Below, in pieces: positions 1 to 12,254 of a stretch of 64,000 nt of DNA (position 1 is its first letter; each line of letters opens with the position of its first letter). The stretch spans positions 155,689,741 through 155,753,740 of the forward strand of contig CM041465.1 in assembly GCA_023213395.1 (NCBI GenBank), given 5' to 3'. The stretch comes from Cycas panzhihuaensis (taxonomy: Eukaryota; Cycadophyta). Made by a program: the position numbers and the translations under genes. The notes under the pieces were generated by a model. That model did no database searches, had not been told where the DNA came from, and saw nothing but the letters and a program-made list of their open reading frames with translations.

Positions 1-77
1 TCTCTCAAGTCTCTCTTGCTCTCGTGCTTGTCTTTATATTTAGTGCACATAGATGAAGGATAGATCCACTCTTTTCA
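1..77 (+). repeat. 5' LTR of A1, last 77 bp
   Basis: The segment ends in CACTCTTTTCA directly before the primer-binding site and matches the end of the 3' LTR (7365-7441) with about 10% mismatches by eye. The rest of the LTR lies left of the window. Confidence 0.9.
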
Positions 78-79
78 TG

Positions 80-90
80 TGGTATCAGAG
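80..90 (+). other. Primer-binding site of A1 (initiator tRNA-Met type)
   Basis: TGGTATCAGAG lies 2 bp after the LTR end. This is the usual plant priming site complementary to the 3' end of initiator tRNA-Met. The next base departs from the usual C (GAGA rather than GAGC). Confidence 0.9.
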
Positions 91-2145
91 ATTGCATCCT
101 TCATATTCCTCACTTGTACTTGCAATGGAGGCATCACTTCCTTCTCCTCCACAATCCATATAGTGAAGGAGATTGTGAAAGTAGATTTAGAAATATTTTC
201 AAGTTTTCATCATAACATATTTAGTATTGTTTACTTTCCATTTCTCTTTTACAAGTTTGGAAGCAGAATATAAGGAGTTGCAAGGCTTAAGGTTTCAAAT
301 CCTTTGATAACCATTTATATTATCTTATTATTATTTTCTTTCCCCTCTTTTTGTCCATTTAACAAGGGGAAATGCTGCTAAAATTTTTCTAGCTTTTAGA
401 AGAATGATTATAAGGAGAGGTTATACCCATTTTTTTTAAATAATTTAGAGCCATTTAAAATATCCATCATTGTATGCTCTCACCTTGCCCATATTAGGAT
501 CCTGATGATCAAAAAATGATGGAAATTTCATATGGTATCATGTCTTGATGAGATATTAATAAGCTAAAATTTCTATAGAAATAAAATATGCTTATTAAAA
601 TTTATAAGTCTACAAAATCTTCTATAGAGATCTAATTGACCTTATTTTAATTTCTAAAGATGAGGCTCTGAGTCTAGTTTCTAGCATAAAAATTAGCATC
701 CACTTTTTTTTACTGTATGAAAAAGTTATTATTATTTTAGTAAACAACAGTTATTTTTAGTAAGAATTTTAGAAAAATATATTCTACTAAATTTGCAAGG
801 CTACCAAAAATATTTCAGAACTCATTTAAACCTTATTCCACTTCCTAAAATGAAGCTCTAAGTCTAGTTTGTAGTATAAAAATTGGTACTCAATTTCATT
901 ATCATGGGAGAAAGTCATTGTTATTTTAATGAAGACTACTTTTTTTATATTTAAAGAAAACAAAAGTGAAGAAATTTTCTTCCTTCTTTTTATAAGGCTT
1001 AAAAGCCTATTATAAACATGAGTAAAAGCACACTTAAATTAGAGTAATATCTGATGTCCTCACTTATTTCTCAGCATTGCACTTCAATTAAGCACTCTAA
1101 AGACACTCCAAACAAGCATTCTATTTTTAATTATATGTATATTTGTTATAAATTTGATAATCTTTTCACTCTCCCTAAAAGGAACGTATCACATACGTTA
1201 TTTTATGCCATCTTATATCTATTCATACACTCTCCAAGGTTGAGATACCTTAGTTAGCAGAATGTTATATCATAAAAGAGGTGTGGGTTTTAAGTTAAGA
1301 CTAAACTAAACCAGAATATTGGTGAGATTTAGTTGGCTATACCATCATGCCTCAATCAGGGATCATCTTGATAACCAACTAAGAAAATTAAAACTTTAAT
1401 ACAAAATTAAAATATACCCAATCTAATATCTGTTATAGCCATGGATATGCACGTACCACTCTTTAGAGGAGGTATATAGCCACTCATTGGTGAACTGGGT
1501 GAGGATTAAGAGTACATAGGCTTTGTTATGACTTGGATTTCATCACTAAGTACAATTGCAAATATCGCAGGTGAAGGCCAACTTAATTCTACTAGAAGCC
1601 TAGGCATCCCTTCAATAACCTCAACTACATATTGGACACAAGTTAGAGGTTATTAGGTTGATTACATATCCTATATTTGAGTTTCAAGTTATATACACCC
1701 AATGATGTTAGCTTCCACATTAGCCTACAATCTTGTATATTGATCACTTGCTTATTTGTAAAAGTGATCCATAACATAATCACAATCATAGTGTTTCTTA
1801 TATTTCTATTACATCAGGTTAATATTTTCCACAAGTGTTAGTTGCCAATTTTTATCATAGTGCTTCTTATATTCCTTCTACATCAGGTTAATATTTGCCA
1901 TAAGTATTAGTGGCTAATTTTCATCATAGTGCTTCTCATATTCTGGTTGCGTCAGGTTAATATTTGTCACAAGTGTTAGTGACTTTTCCCTAAGTTACTC
2001 CCTTCATCTTTGAGTAACTACTCTTACTTCTTCTTCTTTCTTCTACACTACTTCATTTCATCTCCCATTTCTAAACAGTGATTGGTCATTTATTGCCATT
2101 ACTTTTATAGTCCCTTGTTTATTTCTTCCCTTCTAAAAAGACACC
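91..2145 (+). other. Long untranslated leader of A1
   Basis: About 2 kb lies between the primer-binding site and gag with no convincing reading frame. It aligns along its length with the leader of A2 (36098-38079), and a block at 1210-1740 is also recognisable in A3 on the minus strand (about 54560-54830). A tandem array sits at its 3' end (1785-1990). The short open frame starting at 79 begins with GTG inside the primer-binding site, so I do not count it as a gene. Confidence 0.75.
1785..1990 (+). repeat. Three tandem copies of a 69-bp unit in the A1 leader
   Basis: Copies begin at ATCATAG in 1785, 1854 and 1923, a period of 69 bp, each running through a conserved ATCAGGTTAATATTT stretch and CACAAGTGTTAGT. 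The A2 leader has only two copies, with period 67. Copy number therefore changed within the family, 150-360 bp upstream of the gag start. Confidence 0.85.
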
Positions 2146-3130
2146 ATGTCTTCACAGTTTAAGTAAAATGTTAATTACATTCTTAAAGGGAAAGAAAATT
2201 AGCACATATGGTTCACTAGTATCAAAAATGTTGCAAAGTATGAAGGTCTTTGGAGAGATCACTTGTAACCTACACTATTTTTTGCTACTATAGCTATCAT
2301 AACTACTTCTGGAGGAGGTGCTCCAATTATTCCCACTGAAGCTATAGCTAAATACCAATGGAAATTTAATGATGATAAAATCCATGCAGGAATACTTCTT
2401 ATTACTGATTATTCCTTGCATAATCTCATTGATGAAGCTATACATGATATAGCATGGAAAGTTCTTAAAGTTCTTAAGAAGAACTTTGACACTAAATCAG
2501 ACTTAGAATTTGTTTCACTTAGTGCTAAAGATGAACAAATTGAAAATGTAAAAGGGACACATAAGTGAGACAATCAATCTCCTCCATCTAATCAAGTAAG
2601 CCATTAATAAAGATTTCAAAACTTAATGCATTCCATAGGCTTTCTTGATTTATTCATGTCTCCATATCCCAAATTACAAAAATCTACTAGGAAATCTTCA
2701 ATCTAGTAACACTTTGAAGACCCTAAACTTTGAGGCTCTTATCGATAAGTTCATTGAATTTAATAACACCTTTGATACCAACTTTACCACTACATCAGAT
2801 CCAGTTGATACTACTTTTGAAGTGGAATAAGATCTTTTTTATACAAAAAATCAAGGTTCATACTATCGCTGAAGTGGTAATTCCTGTGGAAGAAGAAGTG
2901 ATAGATAACAAGGACAATGTCCTCTTGGTCAACAGGCTCCTCAACTCTAACAAAAATAGTCTTAAGGCCAAGGCAAAAATAATTAACCTAGACCTAGATC
3001 CAATAATTAGAGATAATCAAACCAGCCTAATGCTTCTTATGGGACTAAAAATTAAATAATTGTGTGCCAAAGATATAATAGAAAAGGATATTATACCAAA
3101 AATTATAGATCTACCACCAACAAACTACTA
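2146..3130 (+). pseudogene. gag: Copia gag (capsid/nucleocapsid), broken
   Basis: The start is ATG at 2146, reading MSSQFK and then a stop; the same start is seen in A2 (38080) and A3 (54341, minus). The protein would form the cytoplasmic particle that packages element RNA. The nucleocapsid zinc knuckle is at 3065-3106. A2 has CQRCNRRGHYAKNC there, while A1 has Tyr in place of the second Cys, the His and the last Cys, so the CCHC finger is destroyed by G-to-A and C-to-T changes. Several stops and frame changes lie between. The family assignment is certain; the exact end is not, because gag runs into pol. Confidence 0.85.
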
Positions 3131-4715
3131 AGATATTAATAGTGCCATGGTACACATAATGTTAATAATACTTCTTTTAAAGATGCTTTTAGTTTAATAT
3201 AATTTCTTCATGCATACCTTCAAAGAATTGGGACCACTTCAGCAAATGTTGTTGATAGATCCACTAAGTATATTGAGGCTAATTGTGGTTATGCTTATTC
3301 ACTTTTGCCTTCACCACTTAGAGTTGCAAATAGTACCATCTCAAATACTTCATCTTGGATCATGGATACTAGAGCAACATAATGTATGACTTGTCATCGC
3401 TAGTTCTTTTAGGATTTTAACTCTAAAGTTCATAGTGTTATACACATGGCTGACAAATCATCTTAACTAGTTCAAGGACTTAGAACTATTTGCCTAAAAC
3501 TCCCAGGCCTTCTAGATTTTACCCTTGTTAATGTTTCATATATTCCTACTCTAAAGCAAAACCTGCTCTCCCTATTTAACCTTATCTCTTATGGATTTGA
3601 TTTGAGTGTAACTATAAATAATCAAACTCTCTATGTCATTCACCATCCTTCAAATGTTGTGGTTATGACTAGAATTCTTAATGGTAAACTTTTTTACCTA
3701 ACTAGCTCACCATCCATTGAAGCTAACTATGTTGATAATGACTCTACTTTTACCACAACCCTAACTCCTCAAATGTTGTCCTAAGTGGCCCTATGGCATG
3801 CTTTTATGGGCCATATCAAAATTGATCATTTAATAGAACTAGATACCACTCTTCATGGTATGCCTAGGCTATCCTCTAAGCCCTTCAAATGTGAAGCATG
3901 TATCATTGCCAAATCTCAAAGACAACCCTTTCCTCATAGTCAATGGAAATCTAGCCAAACTTTGCAACTTATACACTCAGATATATGTGGTCTTATGCCC
4001 ATCCCTCCTCTCAAATAGAACTGGTACTATATTACTTTTATTAATGATTTTACTAAGAAAGTATGGGTTGTTTTTCTTGTAAAGAAAGATGAAGCTTTTT
4101 CTATGTTTCAAGCTGTCAAGGCCCACATTGAAAAAGAATCTAAATTTAAGATCAAAATACTCAAGATTGATAATAGTGACCAAGTATGCATCCAATGAGT
4201 TTGAATTGTACCTACATCAGTATGGAATCAAATATCATACCACTATTGTAGGTACACTCTAATAAAATAGAGTTACTAAGTGCATGAATAGGACCATTAT
4301 AAACATGGATCATGATATGCTAGTATATAAGAATGTCCCTATCTATCTTTAGGCCAAGGCTATCTCGACCACCATGTATTATATTAATAGTATTAGTCCC
4401 TCTAAGATTAGCCCCTCTACATATAAAATATGGTATGGACAAACCCCCTCTATCTCCCACTTCAAAATTTTTGGCTCTACTTGTTATGCTCATATTCTAG
4501 AGGAACACAAAAATAAGCTCCAAGATAGAGTCCTTAAAGGTATCTTTGTCAGATACCCTATGGACAAAAAAGGGTACAAGGTTTTTCTACCTTTACAGTG
4601 TAAAATCATCATCACTAAAGATGCTATCTTTGTGAAGACTAAAGATCAATTACTTAGACTTGACTCTAAGATGTCTTCATATCAATTTAATGATATTACT
4701 AAATTTGATATATAG
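3131..4715 (+). pseudogene. pol: Copia pol N-terminal part: protease, pre-integrase and integrase, broken
   Basis: A protease remnant at 3355-3410 reads WIMDTRAT...MTCH, where the Copia aspartic protease has D-T/S-G-A-T, so the active-site Gly is now Arg. From 3785 the pre-integrase zinc-binding segment is visible: LWHAFMGH with its His pair, then CEACIIAKSQRQPF with its Cys pair. The integrase core follows at 3960-4200 (LIHSDICG, FINDFTKKVW), holding the first catalytic Asp. The C-terminal part at 4374-4715 contains FGSTCYAHI and the KGYKVF block. Integrase inserts the cDNA into a new site. The frame changes between about 4018 and 4374 and again after 4715, so no full protein can be made. 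Confidence 0.88.
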
Positions 4716-4746
4716 ATTTTAAATTTTAGGGGAAGATACTTTACAG

Positions 4747-6674
4747 TTGCTCAAAATCTTGGAATCTAACAATAGAGCCCTAGAGGATATAAGTTGTGAC
4801 TCCCAGCTAATATGTGCATATCTAGCACCATTATTTAATAATAGCCAAGTTGACAAAGGCAAAGCCATAGCAGAAGGACCACCTTCTCTAACATTAGTGG
4901 CTGGCCCATCTTCTCCAGCATCGTCAACTTTCTCTGTGCTAAGCATTTCACATGATCCTTTTCAAGATCAAATTGAAAACCAAGAGGTTATAGAAATGAA
5001 AACCTCATTCTTAACTCAAGGTTTTTGTAAAGCCTACCAGTTACACAAGGACATGCAACCAGATGAGGTAGGAAAAGCTGGTACTAGAAGTGCCCATAGA
5101 GCAAGGATATATGAATCACTTTCTGTTGAGGTTGAACCAGCAGAATTACACCTTGCTCTTAATGAAGATCCCCTAACATACCAAGAAGTTATAAAGCATC
5201 CATCTTAGAGAAATGTCATGAACAAATAGTACCAATCTCTTATCAAGAATGGTATATTAGAGCTTATTGATCTACCACTTGGAAGAAAAGTAGTTCAAAA
5301 TAAATAGGTATTCAAAAATAAGTACAGATTAGATGACACCCTAGAAAAACACAAGGCAAGATTGGTAGCAAAAGGATTCACGCAAAGGAAAGGCATCAAC
5401 TATACTAAAATCTTTGCTACTACACCCAAGTGGCCTACAATTAGAACTCTTATAGCCTTGGCTACTCAACAGAGTTGGAAAATCTACCAACTTGATGTTA
5501 ATACCACACTTCTTAATGGACACCTTAAAGAAGAAATTTGCATGGCTTATCTATAAGGATACAAGATTATTAGTTAAGAGCATAAGGTTTGTAGGCTCAT
5601 AAAGTCCTTGTACAGCCTAAAATAAGCCCCTTGTGCTTGGTTTACCAAGTTGTCTGAAAGAATGAGGTAACTTGGATATGAGATTTATGATTATCAAGAT
5701 ATTAATGTAACACTATTCATCAAGCACCAAAATAATAAAGCCACTTACTTCTTAATCTTTATAGATGATATGCTAATAATGGGGAATAGTGAACAGGCAA
5801 TCAGCCAACTAAAGAAGGATATTACTAAAACTTTTGAATTGTTTGACTTTGGATTAATGAAATATTACTTGGGAATTGAAGTAACTCAAAAGAATGGCAA
5901 AATATTTCTCTCCCAAGAAAAATATATCAATGTTCTTCTGACAAAGTTTCAGTTGGAAGGTGCTCGATGAGTGGTTATACCTATGGAACCTAATGTTAAA
6001 CTCTTAGCACATGGTAACACTAAGGAGGCAAATGTATCACTCTACAGGTAACTTGTAGGTAGTCTCATATATACTACTAACATAAGGCCAAATATTGCAT
6101 ACTCTATCAAGATTCTTATAAGATTCATGACAAATCCTAAGTAGAATCACTGGTAAGTCATAATATGAGTATTGAGGTACGTGAAGATGACTAGCAAATA
6201 TGGTCTATTATATGAAACCAATGTAGAATTAAACTTTATGTATACATAGACTTAGACTTTACTAAAGATAAAGACATAGGCAGATCTATGTATAGGTATA
6301 TAACATTTCTTGGAACAGCACCAATATCATGGAGATCTAGATGGCAGAAAATAGTTGCAGACTCAACTACCAAAGTTGAATATATTACTACTTCTCAGAC
6401 AAGTAAGGATGTGATATGGCTTAGAAAATTGTTGAATACATTAAATACCACCCAAATAAGTTCTACTAGATTATACATAGATAATCAATCTATAATCCAA
6501 ATGGGTAAAAATCATGTATTTTATGATCATACCAAACATATAAGTATGAAAGTCCACAGGATTAGAGAACTAGTTCATGATAGGATAATTCAACTAGAGT
6601 ACTGCCCCACAGCAAATCAAGTGGTTGATATCTTCACCAAACCACTAAAGAGGGTGAAGTTTGAACAGTTCTGA
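4747..6674 (+). pseudogene. pol: Copia pol C-terminal part: reverse transcriptase and RNase H, broken
   Basis: The spacer 4747-5208 is open and hydrophilic. RT begins near 5210; recognisable blocks are AKGFTQRKGINY, YQLDVNTTLLNG and, near 5760, FIDDMLI, the YVDD-type catalytic box with both Asp residues intact. MKYYLGIEV follows. RNase H at 6288-6674 shows DSTTKVEYI, YIDNQSII and the Copia-specific end DIFTKPL. Together they copy RNA to DNA and degrade the RNA strand. One frame holds from 4747 to 5970 with several stops; a frameshift precedes RNase H. The final stop is at 6672-6674. Confidence 0.9.
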
Positions 6675-6741
6675 AGGCAACTTGACCTTAGGGCCTCTAT
6701 CTTTAACTGATTGAAGAAGATGATAATAGAACCATCATACT

Positions 6742-6855
6742 CGGTCTCATTCATGAAAACCCCTTGTTGGTGCGAAAGGACAATAGTAAGTCTCTACTTT
6801 ATCCCATTCATAAAAATCCCTTGTGGATGTAAAAGTATAAAGGTTGTATCATTTT
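6742..6855 (+). repeat. Two imperfect tandem copies of a 57-bp unit after A1 pol
   Basis: CATTCAT starts at 6748 and again at 6805, each followed by an A-rich stretch and CCCTTGT. The same doublet occurs in A2 (period 55, CATTCGT at 42579 and 42634) and a decayed one in A3 near 35500-35620. It is therefore an inherited part of the family 3' UTR. Confidence 0.75.
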
Positions 6856-7143
6856 GGAAAATCGAAACCTATGAAAACCTGAAAGGGCATAGAGGATAAC
6901 CAAATGGTATATGGAAACTGAATAAATTTTAACTACCAAATTTATTGTACCAATTAGTTATCTGGCTTTATTTAAAGAGCCACCTGAGTTAGGTTAGTAG
7001 ACCAGAAAATATGTGGGTTTTCTTCCCCATGAGGGTATTCCACAAAAGTGTCATAGTGGTTTGCTTTGTAAGAGACTCAAATGAAGACCTCATAGGATAG
7101 AATAAAATAAGATGAAATGACCTTCTACCATTAAAGGAGAGAT

Positions 7144-7441
7144 TGAAATAGGTTAATGTCACAAGTTTATTATATTAGTTGATTGTTCTTAAAAAGGATC
7201 TTATGTAAACTTTCAATTAAATCACTTAAGTGAAATGCACTTTCATGTGTATTATATGTAATTTTATTTCACCTAACTCTAATGATCCCTCTCTTAATAT
7301 AAAAGTAAAACCTCAATGGAGGAGGCTCATTCTTACCTCCCCATTTTATGAGAGCTAGTTTCTTTCTCTTATGTCTCTCTTTCTCCCATGTTTGCCTTTG
7401 TGTTTAGTGCATGGAGATGAAGGATAGATCCACTCTTTTCA
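7144..7441 (+). repeat. 3' LTR of A1 (298 bp) with adjacent polypurine tract
   Basis: It starts TGAAATAGG after the purine-rich tract ending at 7143 and ends CACTCTTTTCA. Its length is identical to the two A2 LTRs. A TATAAAAG box, the likely promoter, lies in the second half (about 7298-7305). Confidence 0.93.
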
Positions 7442-7447
7442 AAATTT

Positions 7448-7624
7448 ATACTAGCTAGAAAACAATGTCGTCTTCAAAATCAGTCCATTTTAGAATATTT
7501 AATATAGTGGATAGGCTACAACTCTAATGAAGTAACTTGGGAATCTGCTAATTTTATCAATAAGCACTTGCATCTCAAATGCCTCAAGGACTCAGTATCT
7601 CAAGGGAGGGGACTTGTTACATAA
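7448..7624 (+). pseudogene. C-terminal chromodomain of a Ty3/Gypsy chromovirus polyprotein
   Basis: A frame with one internal stop reads ILARKQCRLQNQ, then a stop followed by WIGYNSNEVTWESANFI and a tail ending VT before the terminator. This has the chromodomain pattern of an aromatic cluster, W-x-G-Y and E-x-T-W-E. Such domains sit at the end of chromovirus integrase and are known to steer integration to marked chromatin. The last codons overlap the start of the LTR. The upstream part of pol lies left of A1, outside the window, so A1 inserted within this chromovirus. Confidence 0.85.
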
Positions 7625-8010
7625 CTCATCTCGCTAAGTTATGTAAAGTCCTATTACATGGAGAGCTACCAAGAGGTTAAGAGATAAGATTAATTATGGA
7701 ACTTAGTGTATGAGCTAATAAACTAGCCAATGGTAGGTAAGGCTGTTATATTGTCTAATAGAATATAAGGCTACTTGGGCCACCAATAGGATTTCATATG
7801 AAAGATCCTCTTTTATTTATATAAGGGGCGTAGATTGTAAAACATAGTTAGCTTAATCTTACTTTTGTAAAGATTGTGTTGTATTACTCTTTATTTTTTG
7901 ATGATCAATTGGTGCTCTTGTGGTCTTGTGAAATTTCCTAATAATTTGCTTGCCCTATTAGTCAAAATAAAGTTGTTGCAATTGTTATTATTTTACTATC
8001 TTAAGGAGCA
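7615..8010 (+). repeat. 3' LTR of the chromovirus (about 396 bp)
   Basis: It begins TGTTACATAAC just after a purine tract (CAAGGGAGGGGAC) and ends near TTAAGGAGCA. It is related to the 400-bp LTRs of the chromovirus at 46183-52809; both contain TAAGTTATGT and a stretch ending GGGCCACCAATAG, but only one copy of that block is present here. The 3' boundary is set by resumption of Copia gag at about 8011 and by the matching length. The expected flank duplication partner is outside the window. Confidence 0.7.
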
Positions 8011-9928
8011 CCTATGAGAGGATACGTCCCATCTATTGTGGCAAAATTAGACACCTAGCTATTGAATGTAGGAGAAAATAGGCTAATTTATAACTCTTAC
8101 AGAATTAAGAGAGCTAAGTATATGGGCTATTTTATTAACAACCACCCCCCATTTATCAATGAGGAGCACCCTCATACTATTAAGGAGGTCTTAGTTACAC
8201 TCAACAAAGACAAGGAGTTTCTTATTAATAAGAAGGGTCATGCCCTCCTTAAGAAGCCCCTTTTCCATAATAAGGAGACCCTTATTATTAATAAGATGGT
8301 CTTATTTAACAACAAGGAGGCATTTTCTACCCACAAGAGGGGCCATCATATTAACCTCAAGGTTAATTATATCATTAAAATTAGAATTCAAGGGCTACAC
8401 AAAGACAAAGACCTCAAAATAAGCAATGATTCTCAAATAGCAATCAAAGGAACAAATTGAATAATCATCAACAAGGTGGAAACATAGGATTTGGTCATGT
8501 CTCCTCCTCTCATAACCTGTCCTTTATAGCATTATCCTCACAACTTGATAAGACCACATGGTCCCTTGATTCTAGTATAACAAGATACATGACAGGTTTT
8601 GAAAAGATGTTAGAAGAGATCTAACCAATCAACACTCAAATGGTCATATTTAGGGATAACCTAACTTACAATGTGACTAAAATTGGTAGGGAACCAATAA
8701 CATTGAAGGACTCTAATATTAGACACCATATAAGAAATGTGTCCCTCATACCCAATATGAAGATAAACCTACTTTCTATCAGCCAAATGGACAAGCAGAA
8801 CTTAGATGTCCTCTTTAGATAGGCTATTTACAAAATTATAGACCATGCTACAAGCAAACTTATAGCCATAGGACATGAAGATGGTGGCTTATATAGGTTG
8901 AATGGAGTCCCCCTTGCCTCTACTCCACAACATAAATCTTGTTCCATGGCGAACTCAACTCAATCTGATAAGAGGAAGGATGTAATTCATGAAGAGTCCC
9001 CTTGGATTTAAGAACCTAGAGAATGCCCCCATTCAAAAGATGATGTGATTACAAATATCTCCAAAGACCACCTATGGCATCAACACCTAGGTCATTTGAA
9101 TATACAAAGCTTGAACCTCATGTTTAGGCTTAAAATAATACATGACCTACCTAAAATTAAGAGATATCATAACATATGTGAGGCCTACCTAAATGGAAAG
9201 CAACAAACAGAAAAATTCCCTTCCAAGAATGCATGGAGAGCTTCACAACCATTAGAGTTAATCCACTCTAATATTTATGGTCCTATGTCTATCTAATCTC
9301 TTAATGGTAGCTGATATTTCATCACCTTTATAGATGACTTCTCAAGAAAAGTATGAGCTTATTTCTTGAGAAATAAATATTAAGCCCTAGACAAATTCAA
9401 AGAGTTCAAAGGTGCTACAAAAAATTGAAAATCAAGATCTTTATATTTAATAATGGGGATGAGTATATTTTAAATTAGTTTAATAACTTCTATAAGGAAC
9501 GTGGTATCCGGCATTAATTTTCTCCTCCTTACACGCCCTAGCAAAATGGTGTAGCTAAAAAGATGAATCAAACTTTGATCAATAAAGGAAAAGCCATAGT
9601 TAGTATTGCTAACCTTGACACTAGATTTTGAACTAATTCCATTACCATTATTGCTTACCTAACCAATATAAGTCCTACAGTTATAGTTAGGAACATTACT
9701 CCTTAAGAAGCTTGGTCAATTAAAAAACCATTTGTAGCTCACTTGAGGATCTTTGGATGCACAACATACAAATATATCCTAAATGATAATAGAAAGAAGC
9801 TTGAAGACAAGAGCCTTAAGTGCATCTTCCTTAGTTATGTACCTAGTTGTAAGGCCTATAAAGTATTTGACATAGTTGGTAACCAAGCTTATATGACACA
9901 GGATGTAATCTTTATAGAAGAACCATAA
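8011..9928 (+). pseudogene. Copia-B gag end, protease and integrase, broken
   Basis: This is a second Copia lineage, not close to A1. It opens with a decayed nucleocapsid knuckle (YCGKIRHLAIECR, about 8030-8075). A basic low-complexity stretch rich in Lys and Asn follows (8062-8460). The protease is at about 8555-8600 (WSLDSSITRYMT, where the family has DSGAT). Pre-integrase segment HLWHQHLGHLN begins near 9065, then LELIHSNIYGPM and FIDDFSRKV of the integrase core, where the first catalytic Asp has become Asn. MRIFGCTTYKYI at 9743 is the C-terminal integrase block. A frameshift lies between 9296 and 9743. Confidence 0.85.
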
Positions 9929-10269
9929 GAATTAGCACCTCCTCCACCTCAGATTGTAGTAGTAGATGAAGTTGGTATGTAATAAGTGACCCATTTTAGA
10001 GCCACCAATACTAACTTCCTCCTACACTCCATGTATATCATTAATTCTAGTAGCTTCTTCATCATCCACTCAAGTAAATACAACCTTGTATCTTATTTCA
10101 ATTGATGACCTTTTGATGGAAGCCACCAGCTTTCAGCCACCTCCTAAGTGGGTACAATAACTTTTAAAGGATGCTTCTCCTCCTCCCATATCTACGAAAA
10201 GACCATCTAAGATGAGACGCTCTATAAATATTTCCCTCATGGCACATGTCTATGAAACTCCTAAGTCTT

Positions 10270-11780
10270 CCACATTTGAGAAGGTAGTCAAAGACCAAAC
10301 ATGGAAATCAACTATGGATGAAGATATGAATTCCATCTTAAAAAATAACACTTAGGAGCTAACTAAATTATGACCTGGGAAGAAAGTAATTAATTGTAGA
10401 TGGTTTTATAAGATAAAGTTCCATGCAGATGGCACTATAGAGCATCATGAAGCTTACCTTATTATAAGAGGTTTTAAATAATAAGAAGGAATTGAGTATG
10501 ACAAGACCTTTGCACTAGTAGCCAACATGACCACATTCTATTTGGTTATAACCCTAGTAGCCCAATTTAGATAGCTTATTTACCAAATAGATGTGAAGAG
10601 TGATTTCCTCAATAGAGAGCTGAAAGAAGAGGTTTTCTTAAAACAACCCCTAGGCTATGTTATTCCAAGACAAGAACACTTAGTTTGCATACTTAAGAAA
10701 GCCCTTTATGGACTCAACTAGGCACCATGTGCTTGGTATGTAAAGATAGATACCTTTCTCACATAGCATAAATTCAATCATTCATCATCTGGCCCTAATC
10801 TCTATATTTAGGCTAGAGATAATTTAATCATAATTATTGTTCTTTATGTGGATGACCTTGTTATCACTTGAAATGATACTAATAGAATATCTTGGCTTTA
10901 ATTAGAATTAAAGAGCAACTTTAAGATGAATGGCCTTGGGCTACTCCACTTCTTCCTTAGAATTAAAGTTTGGTAAGAACCAGGCCAAATACTCCTAACT
11001 CAACCTAAGTATGCCAATGAGCTTTGAGAAAGATTTAGGATGACAGATTGCAAGACTACACCAATTCCCATAGAGACAAGAACCAACTTAAACCTAAATG
11101 AAAAAGGAAATCCTTTTGATCCCACTTTATACTGGCAATTAGTTGTGAGCCTCATTTATCTCACTTAAACTCACCTGGACATCTCATATGTAGTAGGGAT
11201 ATGTTCTATGTATATGTCACAACCTAAAGCATCTCATTGGAATGCAGCCACTAGGATCCTCAAATAAATCCATGGCACTCATCAATTTGGCCTTCAGTAC
11301 AACAAGACTGACTCATATATTCCAAAGGGACATACAGATGTTGATTGGGTTGGTTGCCAAGACATATGTTATTCAACTTTAGGATATTATTTTGATATGA
11401 ACTCATCTATAATCTCGTGGAGCTATAAGAAGTAGCCTAATGTTGCCCTTTTCTCCACCAAAGTAGAATATAAAGTAGTTATCTATGATACAACTGAGTT
11501 AATTTAGCTTAGAAGGATTTTTGCCAAGCTTGGACTTCAACAATATGCACCTACCATTCTATACTATGATAATCAAAGAATATTAAAGATTACAAAGAAT
11601 CATATATTCCATGCTATAACTAAGTACATTAAGGTCCACTACCACTTCATCCATGAGCATGTCTCAAACGGAGAAGTAGATCTCGTTTACTATCCTACTA
11701 AAGACTAGGTCACTGACATCTTCACCAAAGCACTTGGTAAATCAAAGTTTAAATGGTTTCGACATGACCTTGACATCTAA
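10270..11780 (+). pseudogene. Copia-B reverse transcriptase and RNase H, one frame with stops
   Basis: The stretch stays in a single frame for about 1.5 kb and is interrupted only by stop codons. Landmarks are CRWFYKIKF, YQIDVKSDFLN, ALYGLN with a stop before APCAWY, the catalytic box LYVDDLVI at 10842, then the RNase H blocks TKVEYKVVI and YYDNQ, and DIFTKAL close to the terminator at 11778-11780. The lack of frameshifts with many stops suggests decay mainly by base substitution. The polypurine tract AAGGAAGGG (11799-11807) follows. Confidence 0.9.
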
Positions 11781-11807
11781 AGAAATAAAGTTACTATTAA
11801 GGAAGGG

Positions 11808-12150
11808 TGTTAAAACTATGTAATACCTCCTCCATTTCTTCACATCTTTATAATCTAAACTTTATATTATACATTAATAGATCCTTAATGTAATTAAATC
11901 ATATTTAATAGTGAGGTCAAGTCCACCTCTTATGCCATTAAGTCAGTTTATCAAATTATATTTTAATATTGACAGATGGCTATAAATATTACCCTACATC
12001 TTGTACATTACATTGATTTGATTTTATATAGAAACTCTGCTCGATAGAGAGCCTACAATATGATAAATTCACCTGTAACTTTACTTGTTCATTTATGTGT
12101 TATTTGTATATTTCCTTTAAATATTTCAGTTAATTAGCTTGATATTTATT
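11808..12150 (+). repeat. Start of Copia-B 3' LTR; right end not resolved
   Basis: TGTTAAAACTATG starts immediately after the polypurine tract. A possible TATA box, TATAAATATT, is near 11982. Because the 5' LTR is outside the window I cannot fix the 3' boundary; the value given is a guess from composition. Confidence 0.5.
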
Positions 12151-12254
12151 GATTAATATATATGTATTTAGATCCTGATGTTTTTATCAAAATGTGAGTT
12201 AGATCTTTAAAAATCAGTCATAACAATACCCGAAATATTTTATATAATGACAAA

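Larger units (their letters stand above)
1..7441 (+). mobile_element. Ty1/Copia LTR retrotransposon A1, 5' end cut by window
   Basis: Order seen: tail of the 5' LTR, Met-type primer-binding site, a leader of about 2 kb, gag, protease, integrase, RT, RNase H, polypurine tract and a complete 298-bp 3' LTR. RT lying downstream of integrase defines Copia. It belongs to the same family as the elements at 35786-43261 and 34891-56607. The coding region is one broken gag-pol with many stops and a few frameshifts. The right flank AAATT (7442-7446) is the expected target-site duplication, but its partner is outside the window. It interrupts a chromovirus whose chromodomain resumes at 7448. Confidence 0.93.

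Noticed and set aside
79-273. Small protein starting at the A1 primer-binding site, also open in A2 (36085-36435)
   Set aside because: It begins with GTG inside the priming site; the similarity between A1 and A2 is explained by nucleotide identity of the leader, and it has no known motif.
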